The notes: generated by a model from the letters alone, not told the origin. A stretch of DNA of 64,000 bases from Algoriphagus sp. A40 (GCF_002002735.1 NZ_MUNY01000033.1:1-64000); one strand, 5' to 3'; shown: positions 1 through 8,618, counted from the stretch's first letter. Program-made: numbers and translations.

Positions 1-248
1 GGCGGCTTCTCAATGTGAATATATCTTGAGATTATTTAGGAGTTAATTGGCTCTCATCCCTCACCACTTATTCAATAAATTTAATTGCTTGAAAGGTGAT
101 TTTTCAACTCGTTGCTAACATAGGAGAAATTAAGGAAATTGAGATTCTGATTTTTCGGTTTATAACCTTCGAGAAGATCTGAAAAATTTGAAATAAAGGA
201 TTTGAGTTGGGATCTTAATTTTCTTTATTCCCTTAATGTTGGAGAATT
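1..248. other. AT-rich non-coding stretch
   Basis: No frame of useful length, no tRNA fold and no clear promoter was seen here. It lies beyond the terminator of frr. It may be the flank of a gene to the left of the window. Confidence 0.5.
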
Positions 249-287
249 AAAAAAGCCTGGCAAAATCTAATTTGCCAGGCTTTTTGT
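249..287 (-). terminator. Terminator behind frr, probably bidirectional
   Basis: A perfect stem pairs AAAAAGCCTGGCAAA with TTTGCCAGGCTTTTT around a 6-base loop. The A and T runs at its two ends give a U-tract in either direction. It stands 14 bp behind the frr stop on the minus strand and could also stop transcripts coming from the left. Confidence 0.9.
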
Positions 288-301
288 TGGGTCAAAGTGA
301 C

Positions 302-862
302 TCAGACTTTCATGATGTCTGCTTCCTTTTTGATGAGCAGTTCATCGAGTTTGCTGGAATATTGGTCGGTTAGCTTTTGGACCTGATCTTCTGCACGCTT
401 TACAGCATCTTCTGGAGCACCGTCTTTTTGAAGTTTTCTCAGGGACTCATTGGTATCTTTTCTGACACTTCGGATGGAGATTTTTCCGGATTCGCATTCC
501 TGTTTGGCATGTTTAACCAGATTGATTCGGCGCTCTTCCGTCAGAGCCGGAATCGTCAGTATGATGATTTCCCCGTTGTTTTGAGGAGCTAGTCCCAAGT
601 CAGAATTGATAATTGCTTTTTCGATATCGGAGATCAATTTTCGTTCGAAGGGCTTGATTGCCAGAGTTCTGGCATCAGGAGTATTGACTGAAGATACCTG
701 CTGGAGGGGTGTTGGAGAACCGTAATATTGGACCATGATTCCGTCCAACATATTTGGCATAGCCTTGCCTGCACGGATTTTCACCAATTCTGCTGCGGTG
801 TGGTCAACCGCTTTTTGCATTAGTTCTTTTGCTTCGTCTAAGAATAACTCGATTTCTTCCAT
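302..862 (-). CDS. frr: Ribosome recycling factor
   Basis: Ribosome recycling factor acts with EF-G to split the post-termination ribosome and free mRNA and tRNA in the cytoplasm. The 186-residue length is the usual one for the family. The conserved PALTEERR stretch is at residues 105-112 and SVRKDTNE begins at 132, both in the long helical bundle. It lies 14 bp behind pyrH on the same strand, an order kept in many bacteria, so the two are probably co-transcribed. A strong terminator follows its stop. The ATG at 862 has no Shine-Dalgarno, which is normal for Bacteroidota. Confidence 0.97.
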   Translation of the reverse strand: MEEIELFLDEAKELMQKAVDHTAAELVKIRAGKAMPNMLDGIMVQYYGSPTPLQQVSSVNTPDARTLAIKPFERKLISDIEKAIINSDLGLAPQNNGEIIILTIPALTEERRINLVKHAKQECESGKISIRSVRKDTNESLRKLQKDGAPEDAVKRAEDQVQKLTDQYSSKLDELLIKKEADIMKV

Positions 863-876
863 GATTTGATTCAGGA

Positions 877-1584
877 TTATGCGGTGATCAATGTTCCGAT
901 TTCTTCTCCAAGTACGAGTTTGCTCAGGTTTCCGGCCTTGTTCATGTCAAAAACAATGATTGGCAGGTTGTTTTCCTGGCAAAGCGTGAAGGCTGTCATG
1001 TCCATCACGTTGAGATTTTTCTCATAGACTTCTGAGAATGAGATAGTATGGTATTTGGTGGCAGTTGGGTCTTTTTCAGGATCAGCCGTGTAGACTCCGT
1101 CGACTCGTGTTCCTTTGAGAACCACATCCGCTTCGATTTCGATCGCACGAAGAGCTGCAGTGGAGTCGGTGGTGAAATATGGGTTTCCGATTCCCGCTCC
1201 AAAAATTACGATTCTTCCTTTTTCAAGGTGTCGAATGGCTCTTCTTCGGATAAATGGTTCGCAAACACTTTCTATTTTAATTCCTGACATCAAGCGGGTA
1301 TACATTCCGTTTTGCTCCAAGGCACTTTGTAAAGCCATCGCGTTAATCAAGGTGGCAAGCATGCCCATGTAGTCACCCTGGACCCGGTCGATGCCGGATT
1401 TTTCTGCCTGCACTCCCCTAAAAATATTTCCTCCTCCGATTACAATCGCTACCTCAACTCCCATGTCCTTCACTTTTTTGATTTCGGCTGCGTATTGTTG
1501 AAGGCGTGCAGGGTCGATTCCGTAGTTTTTCTCGCCCATCAAGGCTTCTCCACTGAGTTTGAGCAGTATGCGGTTGTATTTCAT
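877..1584 (-). CDS. pyrH: UMP kinase
   Basis: UMP kinase phosphorylates UMP to UDP with ATP, the step feeding all pyrimidine nucleotides; bacterial enzymes are hexamers of the amino-acid-kinase fold. The 235-residue length is typical. Visible motifs are LKLSGEAL at residues 8-15, the glycine-rich GGGNIFRG at 50-57, and [12 protein letters not shown] at 133-144, the nucleotide and UMP site. It is the first gene of a pyrH-frr unit. The ATG at 1584 is followed by the expected [12 protein letters not shown] start. The unusually long gap upstream is described separately. Confidence 0.97.
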   Translation of the reverse strand: MKYNRILLKLSGEALMGEKNYGIDPARLQQYAAEIKKVKDMGVEVAIVIGGGNIFRGVQAEKSGIDRVQGDYMGMLATLINAMALQSALEQNGMYTRLMSGIKIESVCEPFIRRRAIRHLEKGRIVIFGAGIGNPYFTTDSTAALRAIEIEADVVLKGTRVDGVYTADPEKDPTATKYHTISFSEVYEKNLNVMDMTAFTLCQENNLPIIVFDMNKAGNLSKLVLGEEIGTLITA

Positions 1585-1613
1585 GTGTTTTATTATTGTT
1601 TTTCAATGGCCAC

Positions 1614-1629
1614 CCCGATAGCTATCGGG
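1614..1629. repeat. Perfect 16-bp palindrome
   Basis: CCCGATAGCTATCGGG is its own reverse complement. It has no T-tract, so it is not a terminator. It may be a protein-binding site or one copy of a dispersed palindrome; no second copy was noticed in this window by eye. Confidence 0.7.
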
Positions 1630-1800
1630 AGAATCTCGCATGGCAGATAGTCATTCCATTTTTTGGCGTGCTCCGTCATGCTGGATTTCATCTATTGGAT
1701 TTTTGATTTCTAAAGTTACTATCGGTTAGGCCCCGATTTTTATCTGGATTTATTTGTCAAAATCTGATCGAATTGACCCTGAAAAGGCGAAACAATCCGA

Positions 1801-1808
1801 CAAATATA
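1801..1808 (-). promoter_or_regulatory. Possible -7 box for pyrH-frr
   Basis: Read on the minus strand the sequence is TATATTTG, a full match to TAnnTTTG. No TTTG lies at the usual 19-bp distance; TTG-like triplets sit at 14 and 25 bp. It is therefore a weak prediction. Confidence 0.35.
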
Positions 1809-1890
1809 ATTTCTTCATCTCACAATGCTAGACCAAAATCTAAAAATGGAAAATACTGAGTTAAATTAGAAATGCTAAGAAATTGATTTT

Positions 1891-2718
1891 ATGGACTTTT
1901 GGGCTCAAAAAAGGATTTGGATCATCGGGGCCTCTTCGGGAATCGGAGAGGGCTTGGTCAAGGTTTTGGCTGAAAATGGTGCGAAATTGATTATTTCAGC
2001 AAGAAATGAATCCAAACTAATCGAGCTGAAGGCCGCTTTCCCTTTTGCGGAAATCGAGGTCTTAATTCTGGATGTTGAAAATCATTCCTCGCTTCCTGAA
2101 AAGACAGATCAGGCCTGGCAACTCTTTGAAGGGTTGGATTATGTGTTTCTGAATGCAGGAATGGCTGTTAGAGATTTGGTGGTGGACAGCAGATTGGATG
2201 TGGAGCGAAAAATCATGGACATCAACTTTTGGGGGCCGGTTTCAATTACCAAGGTTCTATTGAAGAAGAAAAATCCAGACAGCAAACTTCATTTGGTTCT
2301 CACCTCCAGCCTAAGCGGGAAATACGGAGTACCAAAACTTGCAGCGTATGCCGCCTCCAAGCATGCTATTCAGGGATACTTTGATTCTCTGAGGGTAGAG
2401 ACTTTTGGTTCGGGACTTTTTATTCACATCGTAATTCCGGGATTTATCCGAACCAATATTACGGTCGCCGGGCTGAGGGGAGATGGAAGCACAAGTGGCA
2501 AAATGCAGAATGCACTTGCCGGCGGAATGGATCCTGAAGTTTGTGCATTGGGTATTTTAAGAGGACTAGAACGTGGAAAAGAAGAATTCGTAGTGGGAGG
2601 TTCGGAGCGGTATACTGTTCCTCTCAACCGATTTTTCCCAACCTTAATGAAAAGGCTTATCCGATCCAATCCACTCCAGAGAATAAAAAATATCCGAAAA
2701 ACCCTATTTGGAAAATAA
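1891..2718 (+). CDS. SDR family NAD(P)-dependent oxidoreductase
   Basis: Short-chain dehydrogenase/reductase of 275 residues, a soluble enzyme reducing or oxidising an unknown carbonyl or alcohol with NAD(P)H. The Rossmann motif GASSGIG is at residues 13-19, a NAG motif follows the fourth strand (FLNAG), and the catalytic set is Ser139/140, Tyr153 and Lys157 (YAASK). After the active site the chain continues with VIPGFIRTNI, as in classical SDRs that act on lipophilic or sugar substrates. Substrate cannot be read from the sequence. It stands alone, convergent with the biotin-carrier gene 28 bp away. The ATG at 1891 places the nucleotide motif at the usual distance from the N-terminus. Confidence 0.9.
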   Translation: MDFWAQKRIWIIGASSGIGEGLVKVLAENGAKLIISARNESKLIELKAAFPFAEIEVLILDVENHSSLPEKTDQAWQLFEGLDYVFLNAGMAVRDLVVDSRLDVERKIMDINFWGPVSITKVLLKKKNPDSKLHLVLTSSLSGKYGVPKLAAYAASKHAIQGYFDSLRVETFGSGLFIHIVIPGFIRTNITVAGLRGDGSTSGKMQNALAGGMDPEVCALGILRGLERGKEEFVVGGSERYTVPLNRFFPTLMKRLIRSNPLQRIKNIRKTLFGK

Positions 2719-2746
2719 TCGGAAAGGCTCGAACAAACAGGAAAGA

Positions 2747-3241
2747 TTAGAATTGGATCAAAACTTGATTTTTCTCCACGCTTTGTTTGTGTGATACTTT
2801 GACGTCTTTGACTATTCCATCTCCCGGAGATTTGATGATGTTTTCCATTTTCATCGCTTCCAGGATGAGCACCACATCCCCTTTTTTGACCTCATCTCCT
2901 GGCTTCACTTTTAGATCCAGGATCAAACCAGGCATGGGGGCTTTAATGTCTTTCATGCCGCCGACTCCGTTGACACTCATTCCCATTTTTTCGAGCAAGA
3001 GATCGAAGCGGTCTTTCAATTTTAAAGTTGCCGTTTTATATCCAATCCGGATTTGAAGCGTTTTAGTCTCCCGGTCAATGGAGAGCAATTCAGCTTCCAT
3101 AGATTCATTACCCCGGATTAAGTGGATTTTTCGCTCTCCTATCCACTTCAAATCCCAGGAAATCGGCTTTTGGTTTACCTTGAGGCTTTCTTCGTTTTTT
3201 TCAACCGAATGGGAGTTGTTTTGAAGGATTACTGAAAACAT
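2747..3241 (-). CDS. Biotin/lipoyl-attachment domain protein (biotin carboxyl carrier)
   Basis: A 164-residue protein whose last 70 residues form a biotinyl domain: PMPG near residue 95, then EAMKM with the biotin-accepting Lys131. In the family such proteins carry CO2 between a biotin carboxylase and a carboxyltransferase, for example in acyl-CoA carboxylases or methylmalonyl-CoA decarboxylase. The N-terminal 90 residues resemble the linker domain of acyl-CoA carboxylase alpha chains. The other subunits are normally neighbours, but none is present here, so its partner must be encoded elsewhere. The gene is divergent from the M1 peptidase. Confidence 0.85.
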   Translation of the reverse strand: MFSVILQNNSHSVEKNEESLKVNQKPISWDLKWIGERKIHLIRGNESMEAELLSIDRETKTLQIRIGYKTATLKLKDRFDLLLEKMGMSVNGVGGMKDIKAPMPGLILDLKVKPGDEVKKGDVVLILEAMKMENIIKSPGDGIVKDVKVSHKQSVEKNQVLIQF

Positions 3242-3315
3242 TCCTGCTATTTTGGGTGTGAATATACATTAAGCGGCGTAACTGCCTCGTTCTGATTTCC
3301 CAAAATATCATACAA

Positions 3316-5937
3316 ATGCATTGGAAGCCAAAGAAAAGATGGAATACCTGCCTGAAATTTGTCAACGCAGCAGTTTTCCTTATTGTCATTTCATGTAAAT
3401 CGGAAAAAATACCTTTGGAGCAAAATTCCGATCCGGTGACTTTTTCCGAGTCAGATACACTTGCTGAGGATACCGCTGCTGATCTGCTCCGGTTGATCCG
3501 AGATCGGGAGGAAAAAATCAACGCGTATCAGCCTAGTGCGAAGAGGGATTTTGATTTACTCCATACTGATTTGGATCTTTGGTTTGATTACCAAAGACAG
3601 GCTGTTATAGGAAAAGCGAAGCTAAAATTGAAGCCCTACATTAATCCGTCTAAAGAACTTGTCCTTGATGCTAAAGACTTTGAGGTCGGAAGGATCGATT
3701 TGATTGAAAAAGTAGGTCCGACCAAACTTTCTTACAGATACGACGAAAAACAACTGCTGATCTACCTGCCGAAATTGTTTACCTCCAAGGATACCGTTGA
3801 GGTGGAAATTAACTATACGGCTTTTCCTGACCGCAATTCGGGGAATGGAAGTGAAGTCATCACAGATACCAAAGGGCTGTATTTCATCGATCCATTGGAT
3901 ACGCTGCCCGGAAAGCCGACCATGATATGGACGCAGGGGGAGACCGAACACAACAGTAAATGGTTTCCGACGATAGATAAACCAAATGAACGCGCCACCC
4001 AATTATTTAAGCTCACGGTAGCTGATTCTTTGGTGACTATCAGTAACGGGGTTTTGGTCAAGCAAGAGCAATTGGAAAATGGATTGCGTAAGGATTACTG
4101 GGAATTGACTCTTCCCCACGCCCCTTATTTGGCTGCAATAGCAGTTGGGGATTTCGGAAAAGTTGAAGATAAGTGGGGAGATATTCCGCTTGGCTACTAT
4201 GTGGAGAAGGGGTTTGAAAAAGGGGCAGCCAAGGTTTTTGAGAATACGCCTGAGATGATCGGTTTTTTTGAGGAAAAACTCGGCATGAAATTTCCATGGC
4301 CCAAGTACGATCAGATTGTGGTGAGGGACTTTGTGTCCGGAGCAATGGAGAATACCACGGCTTCGATTTTTATGGAGGATCTGAGACTGAATGAAAGAGA
4401 AGCCTTGGATTCTGAGTGGGATTATATCATTGCCCACGAGCTTTTTCACCAGTGGTTTGGAGACATGGTGACCCCCGAATCCTGGTCCAATCTCACCCTG
4501 AATGAGGGATTTGCAAACTTCAGTGAATTCCTCTGGAATGAAAACAAATACGGAAAGGACCAGGCCGGCTTAAAGTTAGTTGCGGAAATGGAGGGTTACT
4601 TTGACGAGGCAGAGACAAAGCTAGTCGATTTGATTCGCTTCGAATATGAAAATGCGGAGGATTTGTTTGATTCGCATAGCTATAATAAAGGCGGAGTAAT
4701 CATCAATATGCTCAGGGAATACTTGGGAGATGAGGTGTTTTTCAAGTCCTTGAAAGAATACCTGACGACTTACGCTTTTCAGTCTGTAGAAATTCATGAC
4801 CTGAGGCTTGTCTTTGAACGAGTCAGCGGGAAGGATTTGAATTGGTTTTTTAACCAATGGTTTTTAAGCAAGGGCCATCCCGAGCTTTATTTTGAAGTAG
4901 ATTATTCCCAGCCGGAAAACTTATTGGTTTCTGTATACCAGGCACAGAACCTGCAAACTACTCCGCTTTACCAATTGCCAATTGAAGTAAGCTGGTATGA
5001 GAATGGAAACCGAAAATCCAAAAAGATATTTGTCACACAGGCTTTCCAACAATTTTCACTTGAAAATCAAAGACCTGTCACCCAGGTATACATAGACGAA
5101 GGAAAAAGCCTACTGGCTAGAAGGTCTCAGGAAATCAGTTCAGAGCAATTTGCGAGGCAATTTAAAGAATCAAAACTAGGAGTGGCGAGATATGAGGCAT
5201 TGGATAGTTTGGTTTCCAGAGAAGCTACAGATCAGCTGCTTGAGATTTTGCCATTGGCGGTTAAGGATTCCTTTTGGTCGGTCAGAGAAAATGCCCTTGG
5301 ATTTTTGCAAAACGATCCTGATTGGAAAACCCAAGTGACAGGAATGGAAGAAATTGTGTATGAGATTGCAGAAAAAGATCCGAAAAATTCTGTGAGGGCC
5401 GCAGCAATTGACCTTTTGGCGGCTTGGGATCCGGATAAATTTCAGAGCACCTTCACCCGACTGGTCAATGAGCAGTCGTATTTGGTAGCCGGATCTGCAT
5501 TGATGGGCTTGGTGAAAGTTGAGGATCCTGTGAACTCTACAGTTTTTGAGCGATTTTCAGAAGAGGAAAATTTTCGGATTAATATTCCTGTCGCTGAATA
5601 TTATATTTTGAATGGTGTTAGAGGAAAAGGTACTTGGTTTTTGAACCGGCTGGATAAGCTGTCAGGTGAGGGGCTCTATTTCTTTTTGGGATATTTCAGC
5701 GAGTATTTCAGCCGTTTTCCCGAGGAAGGAAAAGCTCAGGCCGTGGAAAAGTTATTGGGTTTAATGGAAAAAGATCCGAAAAATTTTCTCCGGTTGGGAT
5801 CCTTTCAAGCCTTGTTGGGATTTGCTGATGATTCGGAAGTAGTGGACGAAATAAACCGTGTGGCAGCATTAGAAAAGGACCCGGAGCTCAAAACTTACTA
5901 CAATTATTTCCTTGAATCCCTGAAGGAAGAAAATTAA
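3316..5937 (+). CDS. M1 family metallo-aminopeptidase, lipoprotein
   Basis: A zinc aminopeptidase of 873 residues, probably anchored by lipid on the periplasmic or outer side. The N-terminus carries a lipoprotein signal with Cys27 after a hydrophobic run (lipobox VISC). The exopeptidase motif GAMEN is at 342-346 and the zinc motif HExxH-x18-E at His374, Glu375, His378 and Glu397. Residues 1-200 form the usual beta-saddle domain. From about 600 the chain is helical and looks like HEAT-type repeats. It probably trims peptides taken up as nutrients. The gene stands alone between the biotin-carrier gene and the tRNA cluster. The ATG at 3316 is the only start that gives a complete signal peptide. 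Confidence 0.93.
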   Translation: MHWKPKKRWNTCLKFVNAAVFLIVISCKSEKIPLEQNSDPVTFSESDTLAEDTAADLLRLIRDREEKINAYQPSAKRDFDLLHTDLDLWFDYQRQAVIGKAKLKLKPYINPSKELVLDAKDFEVGRIDLIEKVGPTKLSYRYDEKQLLIYLPKLFTSKDTVEVEINYTAFPDRNSGNGSEVITDTKGLYFIDPLDTLPGKPTMIWTQGETEHNSKWFPTIDKPNERATQLFKLTVADSLVTISNGVLVKQEQLENGLRKDYWELTLPHAPYLAAIAVGDFGKVEDKWGDIPLGYYVEKGFEKGAAKVFENTPEMIGFFEEKLGMKFPWPKYDQIVVRDFVSGAMENTTASIFMEDLRLNEREALDSEWDYIIAHELFHQWFGDMVTPESWSNLTLNEGFANFSEFLWNENKYGKDQAGLKLVAEMEGYFDEAETKLVDLIRFEYENAEDLFDSHSYNKGGVIINMLREYLGDEVFFKSLKEYLTTYAFQSVEIHDLRLVFERVSGKDLNWFFNQWFLSKGHPELYFEVDYSQPENLLVSVYQAQNLQTTPLYQLPIEVSWYENGNRKSKKIFVTQAFQQFSLENQRPVTQVYIDEGKSLLARRSQEISSEQFARQFKESKLGVARYEALDSLVSREATDQLLEILPLAVKDSFWSVRENALGFLQNDPDWKTQVTGMEEIVYEIAEKDPKNSVRAAAIDLLAAWDPDKFQSTFTRLVNEQSYLVAGSALMGLVKVEDPVNSTVFERFSEEENFRINIPVAEYYILNGVRGKGTWFLNRLDKLSGEGLYFFLGYFSEYFSRFPEEGKAQAVEKLLGLMEKDPKNFLRLGSFQALLGFADDSEVVDEINRVAALEKDPELKTYYNYFLESLKEEN

Positions 5938-6001
5938 TCGGTTGATTTTTAATTCATTGAATTCAGAGTAGTGAAAAAGTTTTCAAAATCGGAAAGCATC
6001 C

Positions 6002-6032
6002 TTTGATACTTTGATAAAAGGCTATAATTTTG
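6002..6032 (+). promoter_or_regulatory. Promoter of the tRNA-tuf unit
   Basis: TTTG at 6002-6005, a 19-bp spacer, and TAATTTTG at 6025-6032 fit the Bacteroidota housekeeping consensus exactly. Transcription would start near 6039, about 45 nt before mature tRNA-Tyr. Confidence 0.85.
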
Positions 6033-6082
6033 CCATCCGTTAAGGTCATAAGGGTTCAAAACTCTGGGATTTTAGCGCAGTT

Positions 6083-6165
6083 GGGGGAATACCAAAGCGG
6101 CCAACTGGGACGGACTGTAAATCCGTTGACTTATGTCTTCACAGGTTCGAATCCTGTTTCCCCCA
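6083..6165 (+). tRNA. tRNA-Tyr (GTA)
   Basis: An 83-nt class II tRNA with the long variable arm of bacterial tRNA-Tyr. The acceptor stem pairs GGGGGAA with TTCCCCC, with discriminator A6165. The anticodon stem pairs ACGGA with TCCGT around anticodon GTA at 6117-6119, and the T-arm contains GGTTCGAATCC. CCA is not encoded. Confidence 0.97.
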
Positions 6166-6170
6166 CATAA

Positions 6171-6202
6171 TTGCCTGAATGCGAAATTTTTTTCTAATTT
6201 TG
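6171..6202 (+). promoter_or_regulatory. Possible internal promoter before tRNA-Gly
   Basis: TTG at 6171-6173 and TAATTTTG at 6195-6202 with a 21-bp spacer lie between tRNA-Tyr and tRNA-Gly. It could boost tRNA-Gly, tRNA-Thr and tuf independently of the first promoter. Confidence 0.65.
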
Positions 6203-6237
6203 CAGGGCTTTAAAAAATCCGGTACGCCGGTTTATAA

Positions 6238-6310
6238 GCGGGAGTAGCTCAGTTGGTAGAGCGGCAGCCTTCCAAGCTGCAGGTCGCGGGTTCGAGCCTC
6301 GTCTCCCGCT
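6238..6310 (+). tRNA. tRNA-Gly (TCC)
   Basis: A 73-nt tRNA. The acceptor stem pairs GCGGGAG with CTCCCGC, with discriminator T6310. The anticodon stem pairs GCAGC with GCTGC around TCC at 6271-6273. The T-loop is TTCGAGC. CCA is not encoded. Confidence 0.97.
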
Positions 6311-6337
6311 CTGTGCTTACAGAGCACAATGGGTTAA

Positions 6338-6409
6338 GCCGACGTAGCTCAGGGGTAGAGTACTTCCTTGGTAAGGAAGGGGTCGCGGGTTCAATTCCCG
6401 CCGTTGGCT
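6338..6409 (+). tRNA. tRNA-Thr (GGT)
   Basis: A 72-nt tRNA. The acceptor stem pairs GCCGACG with CGTTGGC (one G-T pair), with discriminator T6409. The anticodon stem pairs CTTCC with GGAAG around GGT at 6370-6372. It sits 59 bp before tuf and is probably cut out of the same transcript. Confidence 0.97.
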
Positions 6410-6468
6410 CAATTACAGAGAATTATTATCTAAACATATCTTTAAACTTAAACTGAGGATTTTCACGC

Positions 6469-7656
6469 ATGGCAAAAGCAACCTTCGACCGTTCCAAGCC
6501 GCACGTTAACATCGGTACGATTGGACACGTAGACCATGGCAAAACAACCCTGACTGCCGCCATCACTACCGTATTGGCTAAAAAAGGTCTTTCTGAATTG
6601 AGAGATTTCTCTTCAATTGATAACGCTCCTGAAGAGAAAGAAAGAGGTATTACAATCAATACTTCTCACGTAGAATATCAGACTGAAAAGAGACACTACG
6701 CTCACGTAGATTGTCCAGGTCACGCTGACTACGTTAAAAACATGGTTACTGGTGCTGCCCAGATGGACGGTGCTATCCTTGTAGTAGCTGCTACTGACGG
6801 ACCTATGCCACAGACCAGAGAGCACATCCTTTTGGCTCGTCAGGTAGGTGTACCTCAGCTTGTAGTATTCATGAACAAAGTGGACATGGTGGACGATCCT
6901 GAGCTTCTTGAGCTTGTGGAAATGGAAATCAGAGAGCTTCTTTCATTCTATGATTTTGATGGTGACAATATCCCTGTGATCGCTGGTTCTGCACTTGGTG
7001 CTTTGAACGGTGAAGAGAAGTGGGTAGAGACTATCATGCAGTTGATGGATGCGGTTGACTCCTTCATTCCAATCCCTCCACGTTTGGTTGACAAAGAATT
7101 CTTGATGCCGGTAGAAGACGTATTCTCGATCACAGGTCGTGGTACTGTAGCTACAGGTAGAATTGAAAGAGGTGTAATCAACTCAGGTGAAGCAGTTGAT
7201 ATCATTGGTATGGGTGCTGAAGGTCTTAAGTCTACTGTAACAGGTGTTGAGATGTTCCGTAAGATCCTTGACCGTGGTGAAGCTGGTGACAACGTTGGTC
7301 TATTGCTAAGAGGTATTGAAAAATCACAAATCAAACGTGGTATGATTATCTGTAAGCCAGGATCTGTGAAGCCACACTCGCACTTCAAGGCTGAAGTTTA
7401 CGTTCTTTCAAAAGAAGAAGGTGGACGTCACACACCTTTCTTTAACAAATACAGACCTCAGTTCTACCTTAGAACTACTGACGTAACCGGCGAAATCAAA
7501 CTTCCAGCAAACGTGGAAATGGTAATGCCAGGTGACAACGTAACTATCGAGGTTACTTTGTTGTCAGCAGTAGCTTTGGAGAAAGGTTTGAGATTTGCGA
7601 TCCGTGAAGGTGGTCGTACAGTAGGTGCCGGTCAGGTTACCGAAATCTTAGACTAA
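6469..7656 (+). CDS. tuf: Elongation factor Tu
   Basis: EF-Tu brings aminoacyl-tRNA to the ribosome as a GTP complex. Length is 395 residues, standard for bacteria. The P-loop GHVDHGKTT is at residues 19-27, DCPGHADY near 81-88 and NKVD near 136-139, followed by beta-barrel domains 2 and 3. It ends a tRNA-Tyr/Gly/Thr-tuf unit, the same order as the E. coli tufB operon without its first tRNA-Thr, rather than following fusA. A terminator lies 23 bp behind the stop. Only one tuf copy is seen in this window. Confidence 0.98.
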   Translation: MAKATFDRSKPHVNIGTIGHVDHGKTTLTAAITTVLAKKGLSELRDFSSIDNAPEEKERGITINTSHVEYQTEKRHYAHVDCPGHADYVKNMVTGAAQMDGAILVVAATDGPMPQTREHILLARQVGVPQLVVFMNKVDMVDDPELLELVEMEIRELLSFYDFDGDNIPVIAGSALGALNGEEKWVETIMQLMDAVDSFIPIPPRLVDKEFLMPVEDVFSITGRGTVATGRIERGVINSGEAVDIIGMGAEGLKSTVTGVEMFRKILDRGEAGDNVGLLLRGIEKSQIKRGMIICKPGSVKPHSHFKAEVYVLSKEEGGRHTPFFNKYRPQFYLRTTDVTGEIKLPANVEMVMPGDNVTIEVTLLSAVALEKGLRFAIREGGRTVGAGQVTEILD

Positions 7657-7679
7657 TCATACTTATTATATTTTAAACG

Positions 7680-7715
7680 ATGCGATCCCAAATTATTTTG
7701 GGATCGCATTTGTTT
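7680..7715 (+). terminator. Terminator behind tuf
   Basis: A 13-bp stem (ATGCGATCCCAAA with TTTGGGATCGCAT) and a 4-base loop, followed by TTGTTTC. Its last bases overlap the TTTG box of the next promoter. Confidence 0.85.
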
Positions 7716-7739
7716 CTAAAGACTTTATTCCTAATTTTG
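7709..7739 (+). promoter_or_regulatory. Promoter of tRNA-Trp-secE-nusG-rpl-rpo unit
   Basis: TTTG at 7709-7712, 19 bp, then TAATTTTG at 7732-7739. The start would lie near 7746, about 22 nt ahead of tRNA-Trp. The -33 box is formed by the end of the tuf terminator. Confidence 0.85.
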
Positions 7740-7767
7740 CGTTCCCATTTGCGGAGCGTTCAATCAC

Positions 7768-7838
7768 ACGGGCATAGTTCAATGGTAGAATAGCGGTCTC
7801 CAAAACCGTTGATGGGAGTTCGAATCTCTCTGCCCGTG
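7768..7838 (+). tRNA. tRNA-Trp (CCA)
   Basis: A 71-nt tRNA. The acceptor stem pairs ACGGGCA with TGCCCGT, with discriminator G7838. The anticodon stem pairs GCGGT with ACCGT (one G-T pair) around CCA at 7800-7802. It begins only 17 bp before secE, a linkage found in many bacterial phyla. Confidence 0.97.
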
Positions 7839-7855
7839 CAGCAAGTAAGTAAACT

Positions 7856-8044
7856 ATGAATCTTAAAAACTTTGTCCTAGAGTCATACGACGAGATGAAA
7901 AACAAGGTCACTTGGCCTAAGTTTTCATTTCTTCAAAATAGTGCCGTATTGGTGTTGGTAGCATCACTCATCTTTGCACTGTTTATCGGTGTTGTGGATT
8001 TGGGATTTGAGAACATCATGACATGGTTTTATGATTTATTCTAA
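7856..8044 (+). CDS. secE: Preprotein translocase subunit SecE
   Basis: The small clamp subunit of the SecYEG channel in the inner membrane. It has 62 residues with the conserved amphipathic helix containing EVTWP-like KVTWPK (residues 17-22) and one membrane helix at about 28-49. It is the short single-span form. It lies between tRNA-Trp and nusG, its usual place. Confidence 0.95.
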   Translation: MNLKNFVLESYDEMKNKVTWPKFSFLQNSAVLVLVASLIFALFIGVVDLGFENIMTWFYDLF

Positions 8045-8057
8045 TTGACATTACAGA

Positions 8058-8615
8058 ATGGCTGAACATAAGTGGTACGTACTCAGAGTAGTCGCGGGAC
8101 AGGAAAAGAAAACCAAAACCTATCTGGATAATGAAATTCAGAGACAAAAAATTGGGGAGTTCATTCCTGAAGTGCTGATTCCTTCTGAGAAGGTATATGA
8201 GATGCGCAACGGCAAAAAGCGGGTTCGTGAAAGAAATTTCTTTCCCGGATACGTGCTTGTCAATGCGGATCTTTCCAATGGGGAAGCCAATCACGTAATA
8301 ACGAGTATCCCGGGTGTAATCGGGTTTCTTGGATCAAACCAGGGGGGAGCTTCCAAAACCCCTGAACCATTACGGCAGTCTGAAATCAACCGTATCTTAG
8401 GTAAGGTTGAAGAGATTGATGAGTTTGCCGAGAAACACGACACGCCGTTTATAGTTGGAGAGGCCGTAAAAGTAATGGACGGTCCCTTCAGTGGATTTAC
8501 CGGGACAATTGAGGAGATATTTGAGGAGAAGAAGAAACTTAATGTTATGGTTAAGATCTTCGGCCGAAATACTCCGGTAGAGTTAAACTTTATACAAGTA
8601 GAAAAACAAGACTAA
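8058..8615 (+). CDS. nusG: Transcription termination/antitermination protein NusG
   Basis: NusG binds the RNA polymerase clamp, raises processivity, and links transcription to Rho or to the leading ribosome. It has 185 residues. The NGN domain covers about 1-115 ([19 protein letters not shown]), a charged linker follows, and the KOW domain is at about 131-165 ([16 protein letters not shown]). It follows secE by 13 bp and precedes rplK by 3 bp. Confidence 0.97.
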   Translation: MAEHKWYVLRVVAGQEKKTKTYLDNEIQRQKIGEFIPEVLIPSEKVYEMRNGKKRVRERNFFPGYVLVNADLSNGEANHVITSIPGVIGFLGSNQGGASKTPEPLRQSEINRILGKVEEIDEFAEKHDTPFIVGEAVKVMDGPFSGFTGTIEEIFEEKKKLNVMVKIFGRNTPVELNFIQVEKQD

Positions 8616-8618
8616 GCA

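Larger units (their letters stand above)
1585..1890. other. Divergent intergenic region pyrH / SDR gene
   Basis: This 306-bp gap separates two diverging genes. It holds a perfect 16-bp palindrome (1614-1629) and, on the minus strand, a TATATTTG box (1801-1808) that matches the Bacteroidota -7 element. No small open frame or RNA gene was recognised. If the box is used, pyrH would have a leader of about 210 nt. Confidence 0.5.

Noticed and set aside
6253..6456. 67-residue plus-strand frame over tRNA-Gly and tRNA-Thr
   Set aside because: It is an open frame running through two well-folded tRNA genes; no protein similarity is visible.
7693..7911. 72-residue minus-strand frame over tRNA-Trp and the secE start
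   Set aside because: It covers the antisense of tRNA-Trp; such frames are commonly mis-annotated as proteins.
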